Positions 16,560 through 27,979 of a stretch of DNA of 64,000 nucleotides are shown in pieces. A program made the position numbers and the translations under genes. Source of the stretch: Blakeslea trispora (taxonomy: Eukaryota; Mucoromycota; Mucoromycetes; Mucorales; Choanephoraceae); NCBI GenBank assembly GCA_025331445.1, contig JAIWNE010000012.1, forward strand, positions 1-64,000. The letters run 5' to 3'. Positions within the stretch are counted from its first letter, which is position 1. Each line of letters opens with the position of its first letter. A model generated the notes under the pieces. It ran no database searches. It was given only the letters and a program-made list of their open reading frames with translations, and had not been told where the DNA came from.

Positions 16560-19024
16560 ATGAAGAAAAAGTTTCCTTACAATGTAACTTGTGGAATCAA
16601 CTGATTGCTTTCGGTTTCTCATGATCTTTATCTTTCTTTTAGTTTGAAGGCCTTACATGGGATGCTGAACACAACACGAATATGGAAGACAAATACTGTT
16701 ATTGCGGTAAAGGTCTTAAAGAGTATGTATACACTCAATATAAATGACTGTTATCCTTATCTAGTTTGATAGATCTCAACCCATGATTCGTTGTGATCAG
16801 TGTCGGCAACTATTTCATCGAGGTAAATTTATTTTTCATTGTGTTGCTAGGAGTTTTCTAAGCCTGAGTTAGATTGTATTGAACGTATGGAAAAACCTCT
16901 ATTATTTGGCGACACATTTGGCATATTCAAGTGCTCTGTCTGTAATCAAGGACCTGAGACATTTGAAAGAAAACCTGTGAGTTGGATCACCATTGTTCAT
17001 TTGGTGATCTACAACTTGATGAAACAGGCTATGGTAGAAGACGCTAAAAAGCCCAAAAAGGATAAAAGAGAGCACTACTATTTTCGCTGGAAAGAAGATG
17101 TCTGTGCTTTTATTGATGACTATTGGGATTATTTGATGCCCGATAAAACAAGTAAGTAGATTCTTTGAGAGATAAGAGTGGATTGACTCAATCTTTTTTT
17201 TTTTTTGAAAAAAACAAAAGGATCGGCTACATGGAACAATACAATTGCTAGTGTCCTCTCAACCCATAGCAATATATTTTTATCAGGCTTGGAAAAGTTA
17301 CACCAGAGTGGTAAGTGGGCGATCTTGACGAATGCTTATAACAGTAAGGCTGAATTTTTTTTGGTTTGCTTCTACAATAGCTTGGTGGACATTAAGGGAT
17401 TTCGAGCCACCTAAGAATGAGAAAAAGACAAAGGCGGCCAACAGACCAAAGCCGAATATGAAACGAACGATGAAGAGAACAGCTAGTCAAGATGCCATCA
17501 ACAACAGACCAAAACGTGTCAAGAAGGAAGATGAATCCAAGCCAAAGCAGCAGGAGACGCAAGAAGATATACTTGATTTGAGCTCTCTGTCTGAATTATC
17601 TTCTGCAGCAGATTCATCCGATTCCGAGAATGAGATGCCCGAAAAGAGGAAAGAGAGCCAGAAAAAGCAGGTGAGTTTGCAACCTCGAAAAGAGAAATCA
17701 CCATCGTTATCACCGCCATCGTCACCACTACCACCACCGCCACCACCACTAGTACCAGCAGAAGTGGAACAAAAGGAGAAGAAAAAGAAACAAGTAGTCT
17801 TTGAGAAAGAGCAACCGTCAGTCAATCTAGATAAAGTGATACAGACAACTGCTGTCGAGCCAAAAGTTGAACCTATCATACCTGAACTAGACAAGGATAC
17901 CAACCAGCCTACTCCTCTTCCTACATCAACACCAGCAGCCTCCTCTCAACCTCTTGCTCCACTTAGTTCACAACAAGAATGGCTGTTGCTTCAAAAACTA
18001 GACCATTCATCTAAAAAGCTACCTGCCTCAGCCTGTCGTTACAAACGCAAGCTGGCTGTACGTCGACTGAAACGCAATCTTGGCATCAAGCTATTTGACC
18101 TGGATACACAGATGATACAATGGTTACGCGCAACAAAGCATCGACTAGAACCCATTGCGAGTGATACAGTTATTCAACCAGCTTCAAACCAACATAGAGA
18201 ACAACCACCAGATGATCAACAAGAGGCCATGTTAGAGAACATTACGTTTACTCCTTATACCTGCTCGTTTGCCTCTCGACTGTACGGCACCATTCGTCAA
18301 AGGAATACAATGACAAAGGATGAACCATGGCTCTCTTCATGGAATGGTCGGAAATTACGTCCGTTTATAAGACGTGATTTTGAGAGCAAACCGAAGCGTA
18401 TGTTGCTGATGGGACAGATCAAGGCTTGTCATGGGAAGCCGCATGCCAAAGGCACTCCTGAGCCTAGTGGTGTTGTAGCTGGTGAAAGTATTGACTATGT
18501 CTATTTTCAGAAAGAGCACTTGGCACAGGTGAATCTGTTACTGAGTCGATCCTTTTGGGAAGGAATTGATGTGTCTGAATCATTACTGTTTCCTGAATTC
18601 AGTATTGTAGCACTCTACAAAAGACATGTCATTGGTTGTGCCTTCATGACTCCTGAAGCCTATATTACCTACTTTGCTGTTGATCCTGGTTGGACTAATG
18701 CCAGTATTGGACAGTAAGTTTTTTTTTTAAAGAAAAAGAAAACCGCTTGATTGACTCTATTCTTCATTAGGTTCATGTTGTACCATTTGTTTCAAACAGC
18801 CATTAGCAAAGATATTACGCTTCATGTGTCTGCTAATAATAATGCCATGGTAAGTTGTACACAAAAGTGGTTGTTTGCTTTTATTAATATTAAAAAAAAA
18901 AAAGATCTTGTACCAGAAATTCGGATTCAAGCCTGAAGAATTTATTGTCAATTTTTATGACAAATATTTACCTGCAGACAGTGTATATAGTAAAAATGCC
19001 TTCTTATTAAGATTAAGAAGATAG
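16560..19024 (+). CDS. KAT14/CSRP2BP-like PHD and GNAT acetyltransferase-domain protein
   Basis: Eight exons, 16560-16583 (uncertain), 16643-16722, 16773-16822, 16873-17151, 17221-17310, 17381-18713, 18771-18849 and 18905-19024, stay in frame and give 684 residues. The N-terminus is a PHD-like zinc finger: CYCGKG, then MIRCDQCRQLFHRDC, then CSVC. A tryptophan-rich block follows (FRWKEDVCAFIDDYWDYL; SAWWTLRDFEPPK). A long low-complexity, charged and polyproline linker comes next, and the C-terminus is a GNAT fold (VIGCAFMTPEAYITYFAVDP, then SIGQFMLYHLF, then NAMILYQKFGFKPEEF). This order is that of KAT14 (CSRP2BP), a subunit of the animal ATAC histone acetyltransferase complex, and the human protein has a similar size. 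The acetyl-CoA loop reads WTNASIGQ and is not a perfect Q/RxxGxG/A, so activity is uncertain. The first 24-nt exon was picked for frame and splice sites only; the start could be M14 of exon 2. Nuclear location is inferred. Confidence 0.85.
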
Positions 19025-19267
19025 TACATATGTTTATGACCATCACTAAAAACAATAAAGAGTATATCTAAAGGCAAGCTCAACATACTGATATAGGCCA
19101 AAAACTACATTTGACAATGAAGTTGAATAGAGTGCTTATTGTTCACTTTTAACACACTTTTTTTTATTACTACTATTATTACTATGTGTGTATTGTTAAT
19201 ATTTTTTTATAAACATAATTTCGAGTTGTATATACAGGCAAAATGAATTACAGAGAAAGAATACAGA

Positions 19268-19540
19268 TTATAGACAATAGGGCATGGGTGTATCTTTGTC
19301 TGTGTTCTTTGTTTTCGACAGACTAAGATTGCTCATCATATTGTTGAGTTGACTCTCTTTCTGTTTGGGTGATGTTTGAGAGATGTCAATGGCATAAGCT
19401 TCATCTGTTGTCTGCAGTGGATGTATAGAGCACGAATCAACAATGAGTGATGAGTAGCTTGTGACGTCAAAGTCAAATGCATCGTTAATGTTGTAATTGG
19501 AGCTCTTGAGAGGTTGTTCTGAAGAATCGTTAGAATTCAT
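19268..19540 (-). CDS. Possible small hypothetical protein (90 aa)
   Basis: A single-exon frame starting MNSNDSSEQPL and ending KDTPMPYCL. It is serine/asparagine-rich, without hydrophobic segments or known motifs. Amino-acid use looks protein-like rather than homopolymer-driven, and it converges on the KAT14-like gene 243 bp away. The CCL-like end is not a good prenylation box. The start at 19540 was preferred over the in-frame ATG at 19612, because the extra residues are encoded by sequence that looks like a leader. It could equally be a chance frame or the 3' exon of a longer gene. Confidence 0.35.
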   Translation of the reverse strand: MNSNDSSEQPLKSSNYNINDAFDFDVTSYSSLIVDSCSIHPLQTTDEAYAIDISQTSPKQKESQLNNMMSNLSLSKTKNTDKDTPMPYCL

Positions 19541-22493
19541 GTTTAAGAGAAATAGAGAGTAATGATGAAACTGAAACTCTTCATTCTTTAAAAAATAATG
19601 GGTGTGAAACATTGACCACAGCTTTCTCGAGTTTAAAGTCAGACAATGTTAGTTTCATTTTGAACAAATCAGATTGGATGCTCAAGAAAGAAAAAAAAAA
19701 AGCTAAACCCAATTACTAAATAGAAGATTATAGTTTCGAAATAGCACTAGGCGATATATTGCTAGAGTCCACATAGTATCTGTTGCTTATTTTTGTACAA
19801 TGCCCGATGATTTATCAAAGTAGAAGCAGAGAAGAATTCCATTGCGACAGATTTATTAGGAGATGAACAAAAGGAGTAGGATTGAGACCAACCAGTAAAG
19901 GCTTTTGACTTTTGAGCAGACACTGAGGAGCGAAAAGACTCCCCCCTTAGGACAACCAGATACAGTGTATGATATTTGACTAAAGTTACTTGAATTACGT
20001 GCAGTCAAGACTGTTTAACTCAAAATCAAGTTACATTCGATTTGAGCATAAAATAAGACATAGGTTGAAATCGAGCCATGATTCTAGTTGACCGAAAAGG
20101 TGCTCATTATTTGAGAATCAGTAGCCATGAAAACAACAGCTACAGTCAACTTTTTTTTTGGTTATCAATGACTCAGAGAAAGAAAGAGAAAAAGCTTGAT
20201 ACATAAGCCTTTTTTTTTTCTCCCTCTCCCTTTTGCTGTATGCAGCCTACAGTTAAGTACAAGTTTACTATAATTGCAATAGTTGCATTTTGGTCTTTAG
20301 CCATAGATAATCATAGACAACAATAAAATACAACCTTTATTTTGTAATGTATATAGATTCTACATGCTCGCATCAGTCTTTGAAGCTGATTCGATTATGA
20401 TAATGTAAGAAGGAATGTCAAGAGCTGGTAGTAGCGCCCATAATGCAAACCAGAAACAGAATGTGCCTGATGCTACTAGTCCCAATAATCTTTTCTTTAA
20501 AAAATAGAAGCAACAATTGTTGAATACATGAATTATGCTAACAATCCTTCTGATGCTGATAAAAAGAAAGAGAGAGAAATAACTTTGAACCAAACATCTA
20601 CTGAAAGCATAACATCCAAAGATTAAGCATTGTTATTCTGGTTGTGAGAAAACAACTCTTTTTTTTTCTTTTAATTTAACATTATTTTTGACAAATGTAT
20701 GTCCCAAATACACCATACATTCTATTGCAGATGTCTAGTATGAATTTAGTTGTAGTGTATTAGGAGAAATGCATTGAATACAGAAAACAAGCAGCCCACA
20801 TAAAGTTATCGAGGGGTACAGTTAGGCAAAAAAAAATAATCGAGACTAGCCAATATTTTACTTGGACAGATAAAATTGATGTACAATGATCCAACACTTG
20901 CCAGAGAAACAAAAAAAAAAGAGTAAGTGAAATAACTATAGACTGAAGGGCGTCATTGAGGTAGATGAATAAGCCGACATGCCAAAGAAAAAAAGGAACA
21001 GTATGTCTTTCATTTGATGAATGATGTTATATGCATACACCTAATGAATATAAAGTAAGCTCATCATGAATACTGTCGTTACAGATTAGACTTTTTCTTA
21101 CAGTTCAAGATCAATTGTGATTTACACATGTTTTCTTTATTCAGAATTCGATAAGAATCAAGACTAAATCAAGGGGGGAGTATATCTTGATGCAAAGACC
21201 ATTGGTCCTTTAATTGCACCCATTTAAACCTATATGGAGCTGATTAGCAGTCTGATTGTTACCTATTGTCATCTTTTTTTTTGGGTTGAGTCTTCCATTG
21301 TGACGTCAAGATTTTTTCTTGTAGGAAACAGTAGAATATCTTGATGACCCCTTTGTGTAGCGTATCATTGTTCTGATTGTACCAATACAAAATGACGCAA
21401 CAGTTGCTCTGTGAACGTATCGTCTTGTTTACTTAACAACTCATCAAACAGTGTTCAATTTTTTTTTGTTGTTGATAAGATCTAATGGATCACACACACG
21501 CACAAAAAGTACAAGTCAATGTAAGACTTGACCTTCAAGCGGAGATCTGAATAGACTTTGTTTTGCCTGAGAAAAAAAAAAGAGATAAAGCAAGAATAGA
21601 AAGTGTAACTGCTTTTAGATCTAGATTATTTCTACATCTTGTATAATCTGAGTTAAGCCGATCGCTTGCCCAAATGAAAACGTTACCGACAACAGCATAA
21701 TTTTCCTTATATTATCGGGTACCACATCATGCAAACTCAAATTTGATCGAGATAGCTATCATTTCTTGGAACATACTCAGTCTGTCAAACAACAGAATTC
21801 TCTATTTTTTTTTGTCAACCAAACTTTGCGTAATGTAAGGTCATCCTATACAGAACACATATTGTACAAAATGGCGATTAAAGTCGATCGTGCGAAAAAG
21901 AAAAAGTAATACATACAAAAACTATCTATGAGTCGGAAACTGTAGATGCGACACAAACTGTAAACTGGAACACGAACTGTAGGGTGTAACACAAACTGTA
22001 AGTACAACCTAAACTTTACCTTAAAATCAAGCAACACATTTGTTTATCGAGAAACCAATAGTATGAGATAGAAAAAAAAAGGTTTTTTGGAAGGAGAGGG
22101 AGACACAAAGTAAAAAAAAAAAAAAAGGCTCAAAAAAAAAAAACTAGATAATAACAACAAAAGATCAAAATTGTAAATTTTAGACTTATCTAGTAATTAT
22201 TTTCTTTTTATTACTGGATTTCTTGAGACTTCTTCTTACTAATCTAATGCCAGATTACTTAACATTTTTTCTCATCTAGTCAACTGAGGTCAACTTATTA
22301 CCATTTACATGAATTTGTATTACAAGTCTTTACTCTATCTTGCTATATTTCAGGAGACATAGCTCATTCCTGTACTCTCGAAATGCGGAGAAGAGATTGA
22401 TATAAGGGAGTGTGCTTGATTTTCTTTTTTCACTTCTTTTTCTTTTGCTTTTTTATTTTATTTTATTTTTTCGAGCACAACTAAATTATCTCA
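19541..22493. other. Intergenic, no gene recognised
   Basis: Nearly 3 kb without a supported gene. It is AT-rich with many poly-A/T tracts. At about 21945-22015 there is a short imperfect tandem array built on ACACAAACTGTA-like units (three to four copies spaced about 22-26 bp). The right end should contain the promoter of the M13 peptidase and perhaps an undetected upstream exon. Confidence 0.5.
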
Positions 22494-25182
22494 ATGAATA
22501 GCCAGAATACATCATTGAGTAATTCTGCAAACTATTCAGTTTGTGACACACCAGTTTGTGCTGAAACTGCGAAATCAATCCTTGAATCAATCGATTTCAA
22601 TATTGATCCATGTTCTGATTTCTATCAATATGCCTGTAAGTTCCTTTAAATTGGTCGCATACAACCTTTATGTTAATTAAGCTATCTTTCTCTTTCTGCA
22701 TTATAGGTGGTGGCTGGGAAGCAAACAAGACGATCAGAGAAGATCGTACATGTAAGGAGACTTGTTTATATCACAAGTAGTTGTTTGTTTTGACTGACGA
22801 TGCATTCTGTCCTTAGCTACAGGAACATTAGAAACAGCAAGCGATGTAAATGTCGATATTATGTATTCAATCCTAAATGGTACCTACGAAGATGTCTATA
22901 GCAAGCTCTTCAGTACTTCGGATGGTTTCCATGTAGAAGACCAAAAGGAAGCAGACAAAGAAAATTTCGGAGCAATGAAGGATTACTTTGATCTCTGTAT
23001 GAATGAAACTCATATCGACAGCCTTGGTCCTACACCTATTTATGAAACAGTTGCGTTGTTTGAAAATGAGCTTTTCCCAACTGGAAACAACAGCAACAAC
23101 CAAAACTATACTCAAGCCTCTGCTACTCAGATGGCTCGTATGTTGACTTATTTCAACCAATATGGTCTTGACACAATCAACAGTATGTCTATTGAGGCAG
23201 ATGACAAGAACCCTAACTACACTGCCATATATTTCAACCAAGCTGGATTAAGTCTGCCCTCAAAAGAATATTACCAAGATGCTGCTACCATGGATAAGTA
23301 CAGAACAGGTTTGAAGGACCTCTTATCTAAAGTACTCGGTGATAGTGCAAACAGCACACAAGAAACAGAAACTCGTACTCAAGAAAGCAAGAAAGTTGGT
23401 CTTACCCTTTGGACACAACAAAAGATCAATGAAAGTGTGGAACGATTCTTGACTTTTGAATCCCAATTAGCCAATATTTCACTCAAGAGGTAAAAAAAAA
23501 AAGAAACAAATCAAGCAACAAATATTGAATGAAATTCTTTTTTATCTAGTGATGAGATGCAAGATCCTAACAAGATGTACAATCCAATGAACCTTACCGA
23601 CTTCCAAGCCCAATACCCTACCGTTGACTGGACAAACATTTTGAAGGCACTTACTCCCAATGATACATCAGTCCCTGAAAGAGTCATTGTCCGAACCCCT
23701 GATTATTACTCAAGATTGAACAATCTCCTCTCAAGCCAATCTGTTTCATTACAAACAATTCAAGAATACTTTGTGATCCAATGGGTTTTGGCCAAGGCCA
23801 GCTCTCTTGATTCAGCCTCCCGACTTGCTTCTCTCCGTATCTCAGGTAGCATTACCACTGGTACCTTTACTGAACAACCTCGCTGGCGCGTATGTACTGG
23901 TTACGTAAGCTCCAACTTCAAGAACACCATGGGCCGTTACTACACTCTCAAGAAATTCGGTGGTGAAAAGGAGATTGAAAAGGCCATGCAATTTGTTGAT
24001 TTGATCCATCAAGCCTGGGCCGATCGATTGCCTCAAATTGACTGGCTCGATGAAGAGACCAGAAAGAAGGCATTGGAAAAGGTAAGCGAGGATTTTTTTT
24101 TATCCTTTACGACCGTCAGAAACTAATATCATGATAGCTTAATTTGATCAAGCATAAGGTTGCTCTTAGCATTGTATCTCCCGACTTGAGATCGCCTGAA
24201 TCAATCAAGCAATACTACCAAGGTCTCAACTCTAACCAAACTAGCCTTTACTCAGCTGATAACCATTTCTCGGAATTCTCTGCTACCAAGGTACTTCAGA
24301 CAATTGGTAAGAAGATCGACAAAGACCAATGGTACATGTCTGCACAGACTGTCAATGCCTACTATTCTCCCAACGAGAACGAAATTGTCATTCCTGCAGG
24401 TATCATGCAGACACCCATGTACAGCGCCACACAACCTGATTATCTTAACTATGGTGCTATGGGTATGATTGTTGGCCATGAATTTTCTGTAAGTTTGAAT
24501 CGACACTGTTTTGTACACAAGATATTCACACATCTTCTTAGCATGGTTTCGATAATTCAGGAAGAAAGTACGATGGTAATGGTAACTTGGTCGATTGGTG
24601 GACAAGCGAAACTTCAAGCAAGTTTGATGAACGTACAACATGTTTCGTTAACCAATACAGCAAGTTCAACATCACAGGCCCTGATAACAAGATTGTCAAT
24701 GTGAACGGAAATGTAAGAAGTCTTGAATGATTCTATCTTGAACAAAAAAGAAAAAGGAACTAATCTTTTCTGCTTCTTTTTAGTTGACTTTAGGTGAAAA
24801 CCTTGCTGATAATGGTGGTGCTTCTGCTGCCTTGGCTGCCTATCGTAAATCATTAAAGACTGACGCCTCTGCTAATGGTGAACAACGCTTACCTGGTCTC
24901 GAGAAATTCTCTCAAGAAGCATTGTTCTTCTTAAACTTTGGACGTCTTTGGTGTAAAAAGATTAGACCAGAAATTGCTCTTCGTTATGTAAAGTATTAGC
25001 CTACAGTTAAAAAAAAAAGAACTTTTGTACTCATTTTCTTTTTCTAGATCCTTACCGATCCACACTCTCCCAACAGAGCTCGTGTGAATGGCGTTGCTCA
25101 AAACAGTGACGATTTTGCCAGAATTTTCAACTGCCCTGCTGGTAGTCCTATGAACCCAACTCAGAAGTGTATGATTTGGTAA
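22494..25182 (+). CDS. M13 family (neprilysin-like) zinc metallopeptidase
   Basis: Eight exons, 22494-22635, 22707-22751, 22817-23489, 23550-24081, 24138-24488, 24542-24712, 24784-24987 and 25048-25182, give 750 residues with every junction in frame. The N-terminal region begins with the conserved cysteine and YACGGW motif ([14 protein letters not shown]). The catalytic zinc motif is HEFSH, split exactly by an intron after HEFS. The third ligand lies in GENLADNGG, and the C-terminus ends in the family's CMIW. Conserved NAYY and PAGIMQ elements precede the zinc site. Neprilysin-type enzymes normally cut peptides on the extracellular side and have an N-terminal membrane anchor. This model starts about 47 residues before YACGGW and shows neither signal peptide nor transmembrane segment, so either an upstream exon was missed or the protein is not anchored. 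Many N-x-S/T sites argue for a secretory route. Confidence 0.93.
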
Positions 25183-25688
25183 AAAAAAAAAAAAGAGTGA
25201 GAGGATAAAGACCAAGTCATTCTCTCAATTGTGTATTTCTTATTTACTGCGCATCATTGCCCCACAATAATAATAAAAAAAAGACTGATTTTATTTAATA
25301 TTGACACACTCTGTCTTTGACTTGACTATCATCTTTAGCCATTCACTATGATTTGGCGTTTCTTTTTTTTTTTTTTTTTACATAGAATAACCCATCTTCA
25401 TGCTTATCTATTATTTCAACAAGTTTGACTATGTTTATAGAACCAAGCCATGTTAAGGTGATATCATTCTTGTTGAATCTATACAATTAATCAACATTAC
25501 CTGATACAAGCATGTTTAACAGTACATGTCATACTCTGTAATCGTGATAGGTTCAGTAATTTATCAGCGAAAATAAGCCATAACGAATCATGTTCGGATT
25601 CAAGAATATTATTACTCTTTAGAATTTATACTTCTTTACTTTTGTATTGTCCTTTCTTTTCTTTTTTTCTCTCTTTTTGCTTAGAACT
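25183..25688. other. Intergenic between M13 peptidase and AT-hook gene
   Basis: About 500 bp containing the peptidase 3' flank, a 19-nt T run near 25360, and the presumed promoter of the AT-hook gene. No other feature is seen. Confidence 0.5.
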
Positions 25689-26473
25689 ATGGCAGATAAC
25701 AACCAAGAGGACTTGCAAATATATGATCAACATAATGATTCAAATGCCTCGTCTTCTACTCCTTTGGTGTTAGATGATAATCTAGAATACAGAAATTTCT
25801 ATAAAGATATACTTTATTTTACAGAAGGTAAACATCCAAGCCAATTCAACAGTTTATCTCATCTACATTTACCCTTCTAGAAAATCAGGTTTCGTCTAAT
25901 GTATTATTTTCAGAGAACAAGCTAATCGAGACAGAGGATGATCCAATGAACGATCCTCAATTTATGGCATTTCTAGCTTGTCTTCCTTATGAGACAGCAA
26001 CAGATGTACCTCAAGAGAACCCAAAAGATAGAGCAGACAATTCAAAAGTATTTGCAAAAAAGCGTGACACAAAATCGAGCCCAAGACGATCTTCTTCCAC
26101 TAAATTTGGTTATTGTGAACATCCTAAACACAACTATTATCGACAAGAAAAATACTTGTGGGCTTCAAGTACGCTTGATCAAGCCTTGGTGATGAAAGCT
26201 ATACCGAGACGTGGCAGGCCTCCAAAAGGATCTAAATCATCTGAGCATTTACTATCATCCTTGCCCCACTCAACTGACGAACTTGTTCAATTCCCATCCG
26301 TAGAATTGACAGTCAGATCATTACCTAAGCGACTGGAATCAGTTGTAGGGAAGTCTAATATTAAAGTATGCTTAACATGCTTGAAGCGTTCGGATACTGA
26401 TCCTGATTATTTGAAAAATGAATTTTATGTGGGACCTCAACATCCATTCAATAAATACAAGAAAGAAAAGTAG
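25689..26473 (+). CDS. Unknown AT-hook-like nuclear protein (232 aa)
   Basis: Two exons, 25689-25827 and 25914-26473, join in frame to give 232 residues. I do not recognise an orthologue. The N-terminus is acidic and serine-rich. A central segment holds several cysteine and histidine residues (FGYCEHPKHNYYRQEKYLW), and a typical AT-hook core (RRGRPPKGSK) lies about residue 133-142. The C-terminal part includes KVCLTCLKR. A minor-groove DNA-binding nuclear role is inferred from the AT-hook only. The gene converges on the PPPDE peptidase gene, with stop codons 38 bp apart. The intron has GT-AG ends and normal size. The start is the first ATG of the exon after a T/C-rich leader. Confidence 0.65.
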
Positions 26474-26511
26474 CAGCTTATTTAAAATAAAATAATATCC
26501 TTTTTTTTTCT

Positions 26512-27500
26512 TTATTGCTCATTTTCTGGCAAAACAATGCCTTGAAATGGTGTGATGGGGAAGGGTGAATGTGGGTGATTGTGGATACTGTTGCTGGAGT
26601 TACTTCTTTTCACTGGAATATCTGTACTGTTGTATGTCAAACTGGATCGTTGTCTTTGACTGTTGGACAATAACGAAACAGTAGATGACCTTCTTGATAT
26701 TGAATGACCAAAGTCTGCTTCTTGTTCAGCCTCTTCTTCAAACTCGGGAGGTTGTATCCATTCCCAAGGCACCATACATGGAAACATGGTACCTAGCCTT
26801 GCAGCTCGATTGATCCAAGATGGCAACGATCGATGTGTTAGCCTTGCCACGAAATCTTCCGTAAAATGATTGCAGTTTCTTGAAAGTAAATTATAAGATG
26901 TTCCCACATATTCATCTGATATTCTGACCAGTAACTCTTCAATCTCTTGCGCTGTTAGGTTGGTTGTGCCCATATCAAATGTCTGTCTATGAAGAAGGAT
27001 CAACAGACATGTTTCTGAATTTCTTCTCTTTTTTTTTTCGAGTAAGGATTCTTACTTTAAAGTGAGCTCTGGAATTCCTATTTTAGGCTCAACAACAAAT
27101 ACACCAGTGACATTAGGCACTTCATGTCCACCAAAACAGTATTCTTTTCCTTCTATCTCTACGCCAGAATGAAATATGCCTATATCGAGAGAATGTATTG
27201 AATAGGATTGGCTTATGAAAAAATAAGAGATAGCTTACCAACACCTAATGCATAATATCCAAATTGAGTAATGTAATTTGATTGAATCTGTTACCAACAC
27301 ATCTGATAAACAAAATGTTTCTCTGCTTGTATGTAGCTTATATCTTCTTTTACCATATCATATACATTGACATAAACTATAGAAACATGTTATTATATGC
27401 TTCAAACAGAAAGAAACTCCGATAATGAGTTACCGTGCAGTTTAGATGAGTCGTTGTTGTCATCACTGTTGCTGAATAAGTTCTGAATAAGCTCAAACAT
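26512..27500 (-). CDS. PPPDE/DeSI-type cysteine isopeptidase
   Basis: Five minus-strand exons, 27500-27434, 27376-27354, 27287-27239, 27179-27056 and 26986-26512, join in frame to 245 residues. The PPPDE fold is clear. An N-terminal strand VYVNVYDM is followed by LGVGIFHSGVEIEGKEYCFGG, whose histidine is the first catalytic residue. The catalytic cysteine lies in YNLLSRNCNHFTEDF. The motif LPSWINRAARLG follows directly. This permuted papain-like family includes DeSI-1/DeSI-2, described as deSUMOylating or deubiquitinating isopeptidases and as deacylases. The C-terminal 75 residues are acidic then serine-rich and probably disordered. The start was set by the exon beginning MFELIQNLFSN, which is needed to reach the first beta strand. 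Exact substrate cannot be told from sequence. Confidence 0.92.
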
Positions 27501-27979
27501 AAAGAAAACAATACAAGAAGAAAAGAAACTCCCTCTTTTTTTTTAATCAAGTAAGAAAAAAAAAAAGAAAAGTAAAAAAAAAAGGAAAAAAAAAAGATCG
27601 CATATGTGCGTGTATACACGCACACACACATGAATTCGCCTAAATTAGTAAAGTTTTAGACGTCTTGAAACCACAAAGAAATAGTACACCAAGTCCTAGT
27701 AACAACTGTTGTTTTGTTGTCATTCAGGCTTATGCTGGTTCCTTTGTCGCCTCTTCTTCTTCTTCAGAGATGTTGTCCAAATAAAAGAAAAAGACGGATT
27801 GTTGTTTTATAAGCCCTTTAACCCCCTTTAGTTTTGCTTCCTGGAAAGAAAGCAAATGAAAAAAAGAATACTTGGAAAAGTCATAAAGGATAATTGCCAT
27901 TAAAAAAACAATATTTTCTTGACGTGCAAAGCTACACTCGTCTCAAAGAGTAGCTGTACCTTTAGCTCTTCCAAGTATT
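27501..27979. other. Intergenic between HSF gene and PPPDE gene
   Basis: A 479-bp spacer between two minus-strand genes: the HSF 3' flank and the PPPDE promoter. It contains A-rich tracts at about 27537-27595 and a short GT/CA palindromic stretch near 27603-27630. No gene is seen. Confidence 0.5.

Noticed and set aside
17487..17903. 138-codon antisense frame rich in Gly and Ser
   Set aside because: Produced by the low-complexity polyproline/acidic linker of the KAT14-like gene on the plus strand.
21300..21307. TGACGTCA ATF/CREB site
   Set aside because: Perfect octamer, but about 1.2 kb from the nearest start codon; a similar word occurs inside the small frame at 19460, so context gives no support.
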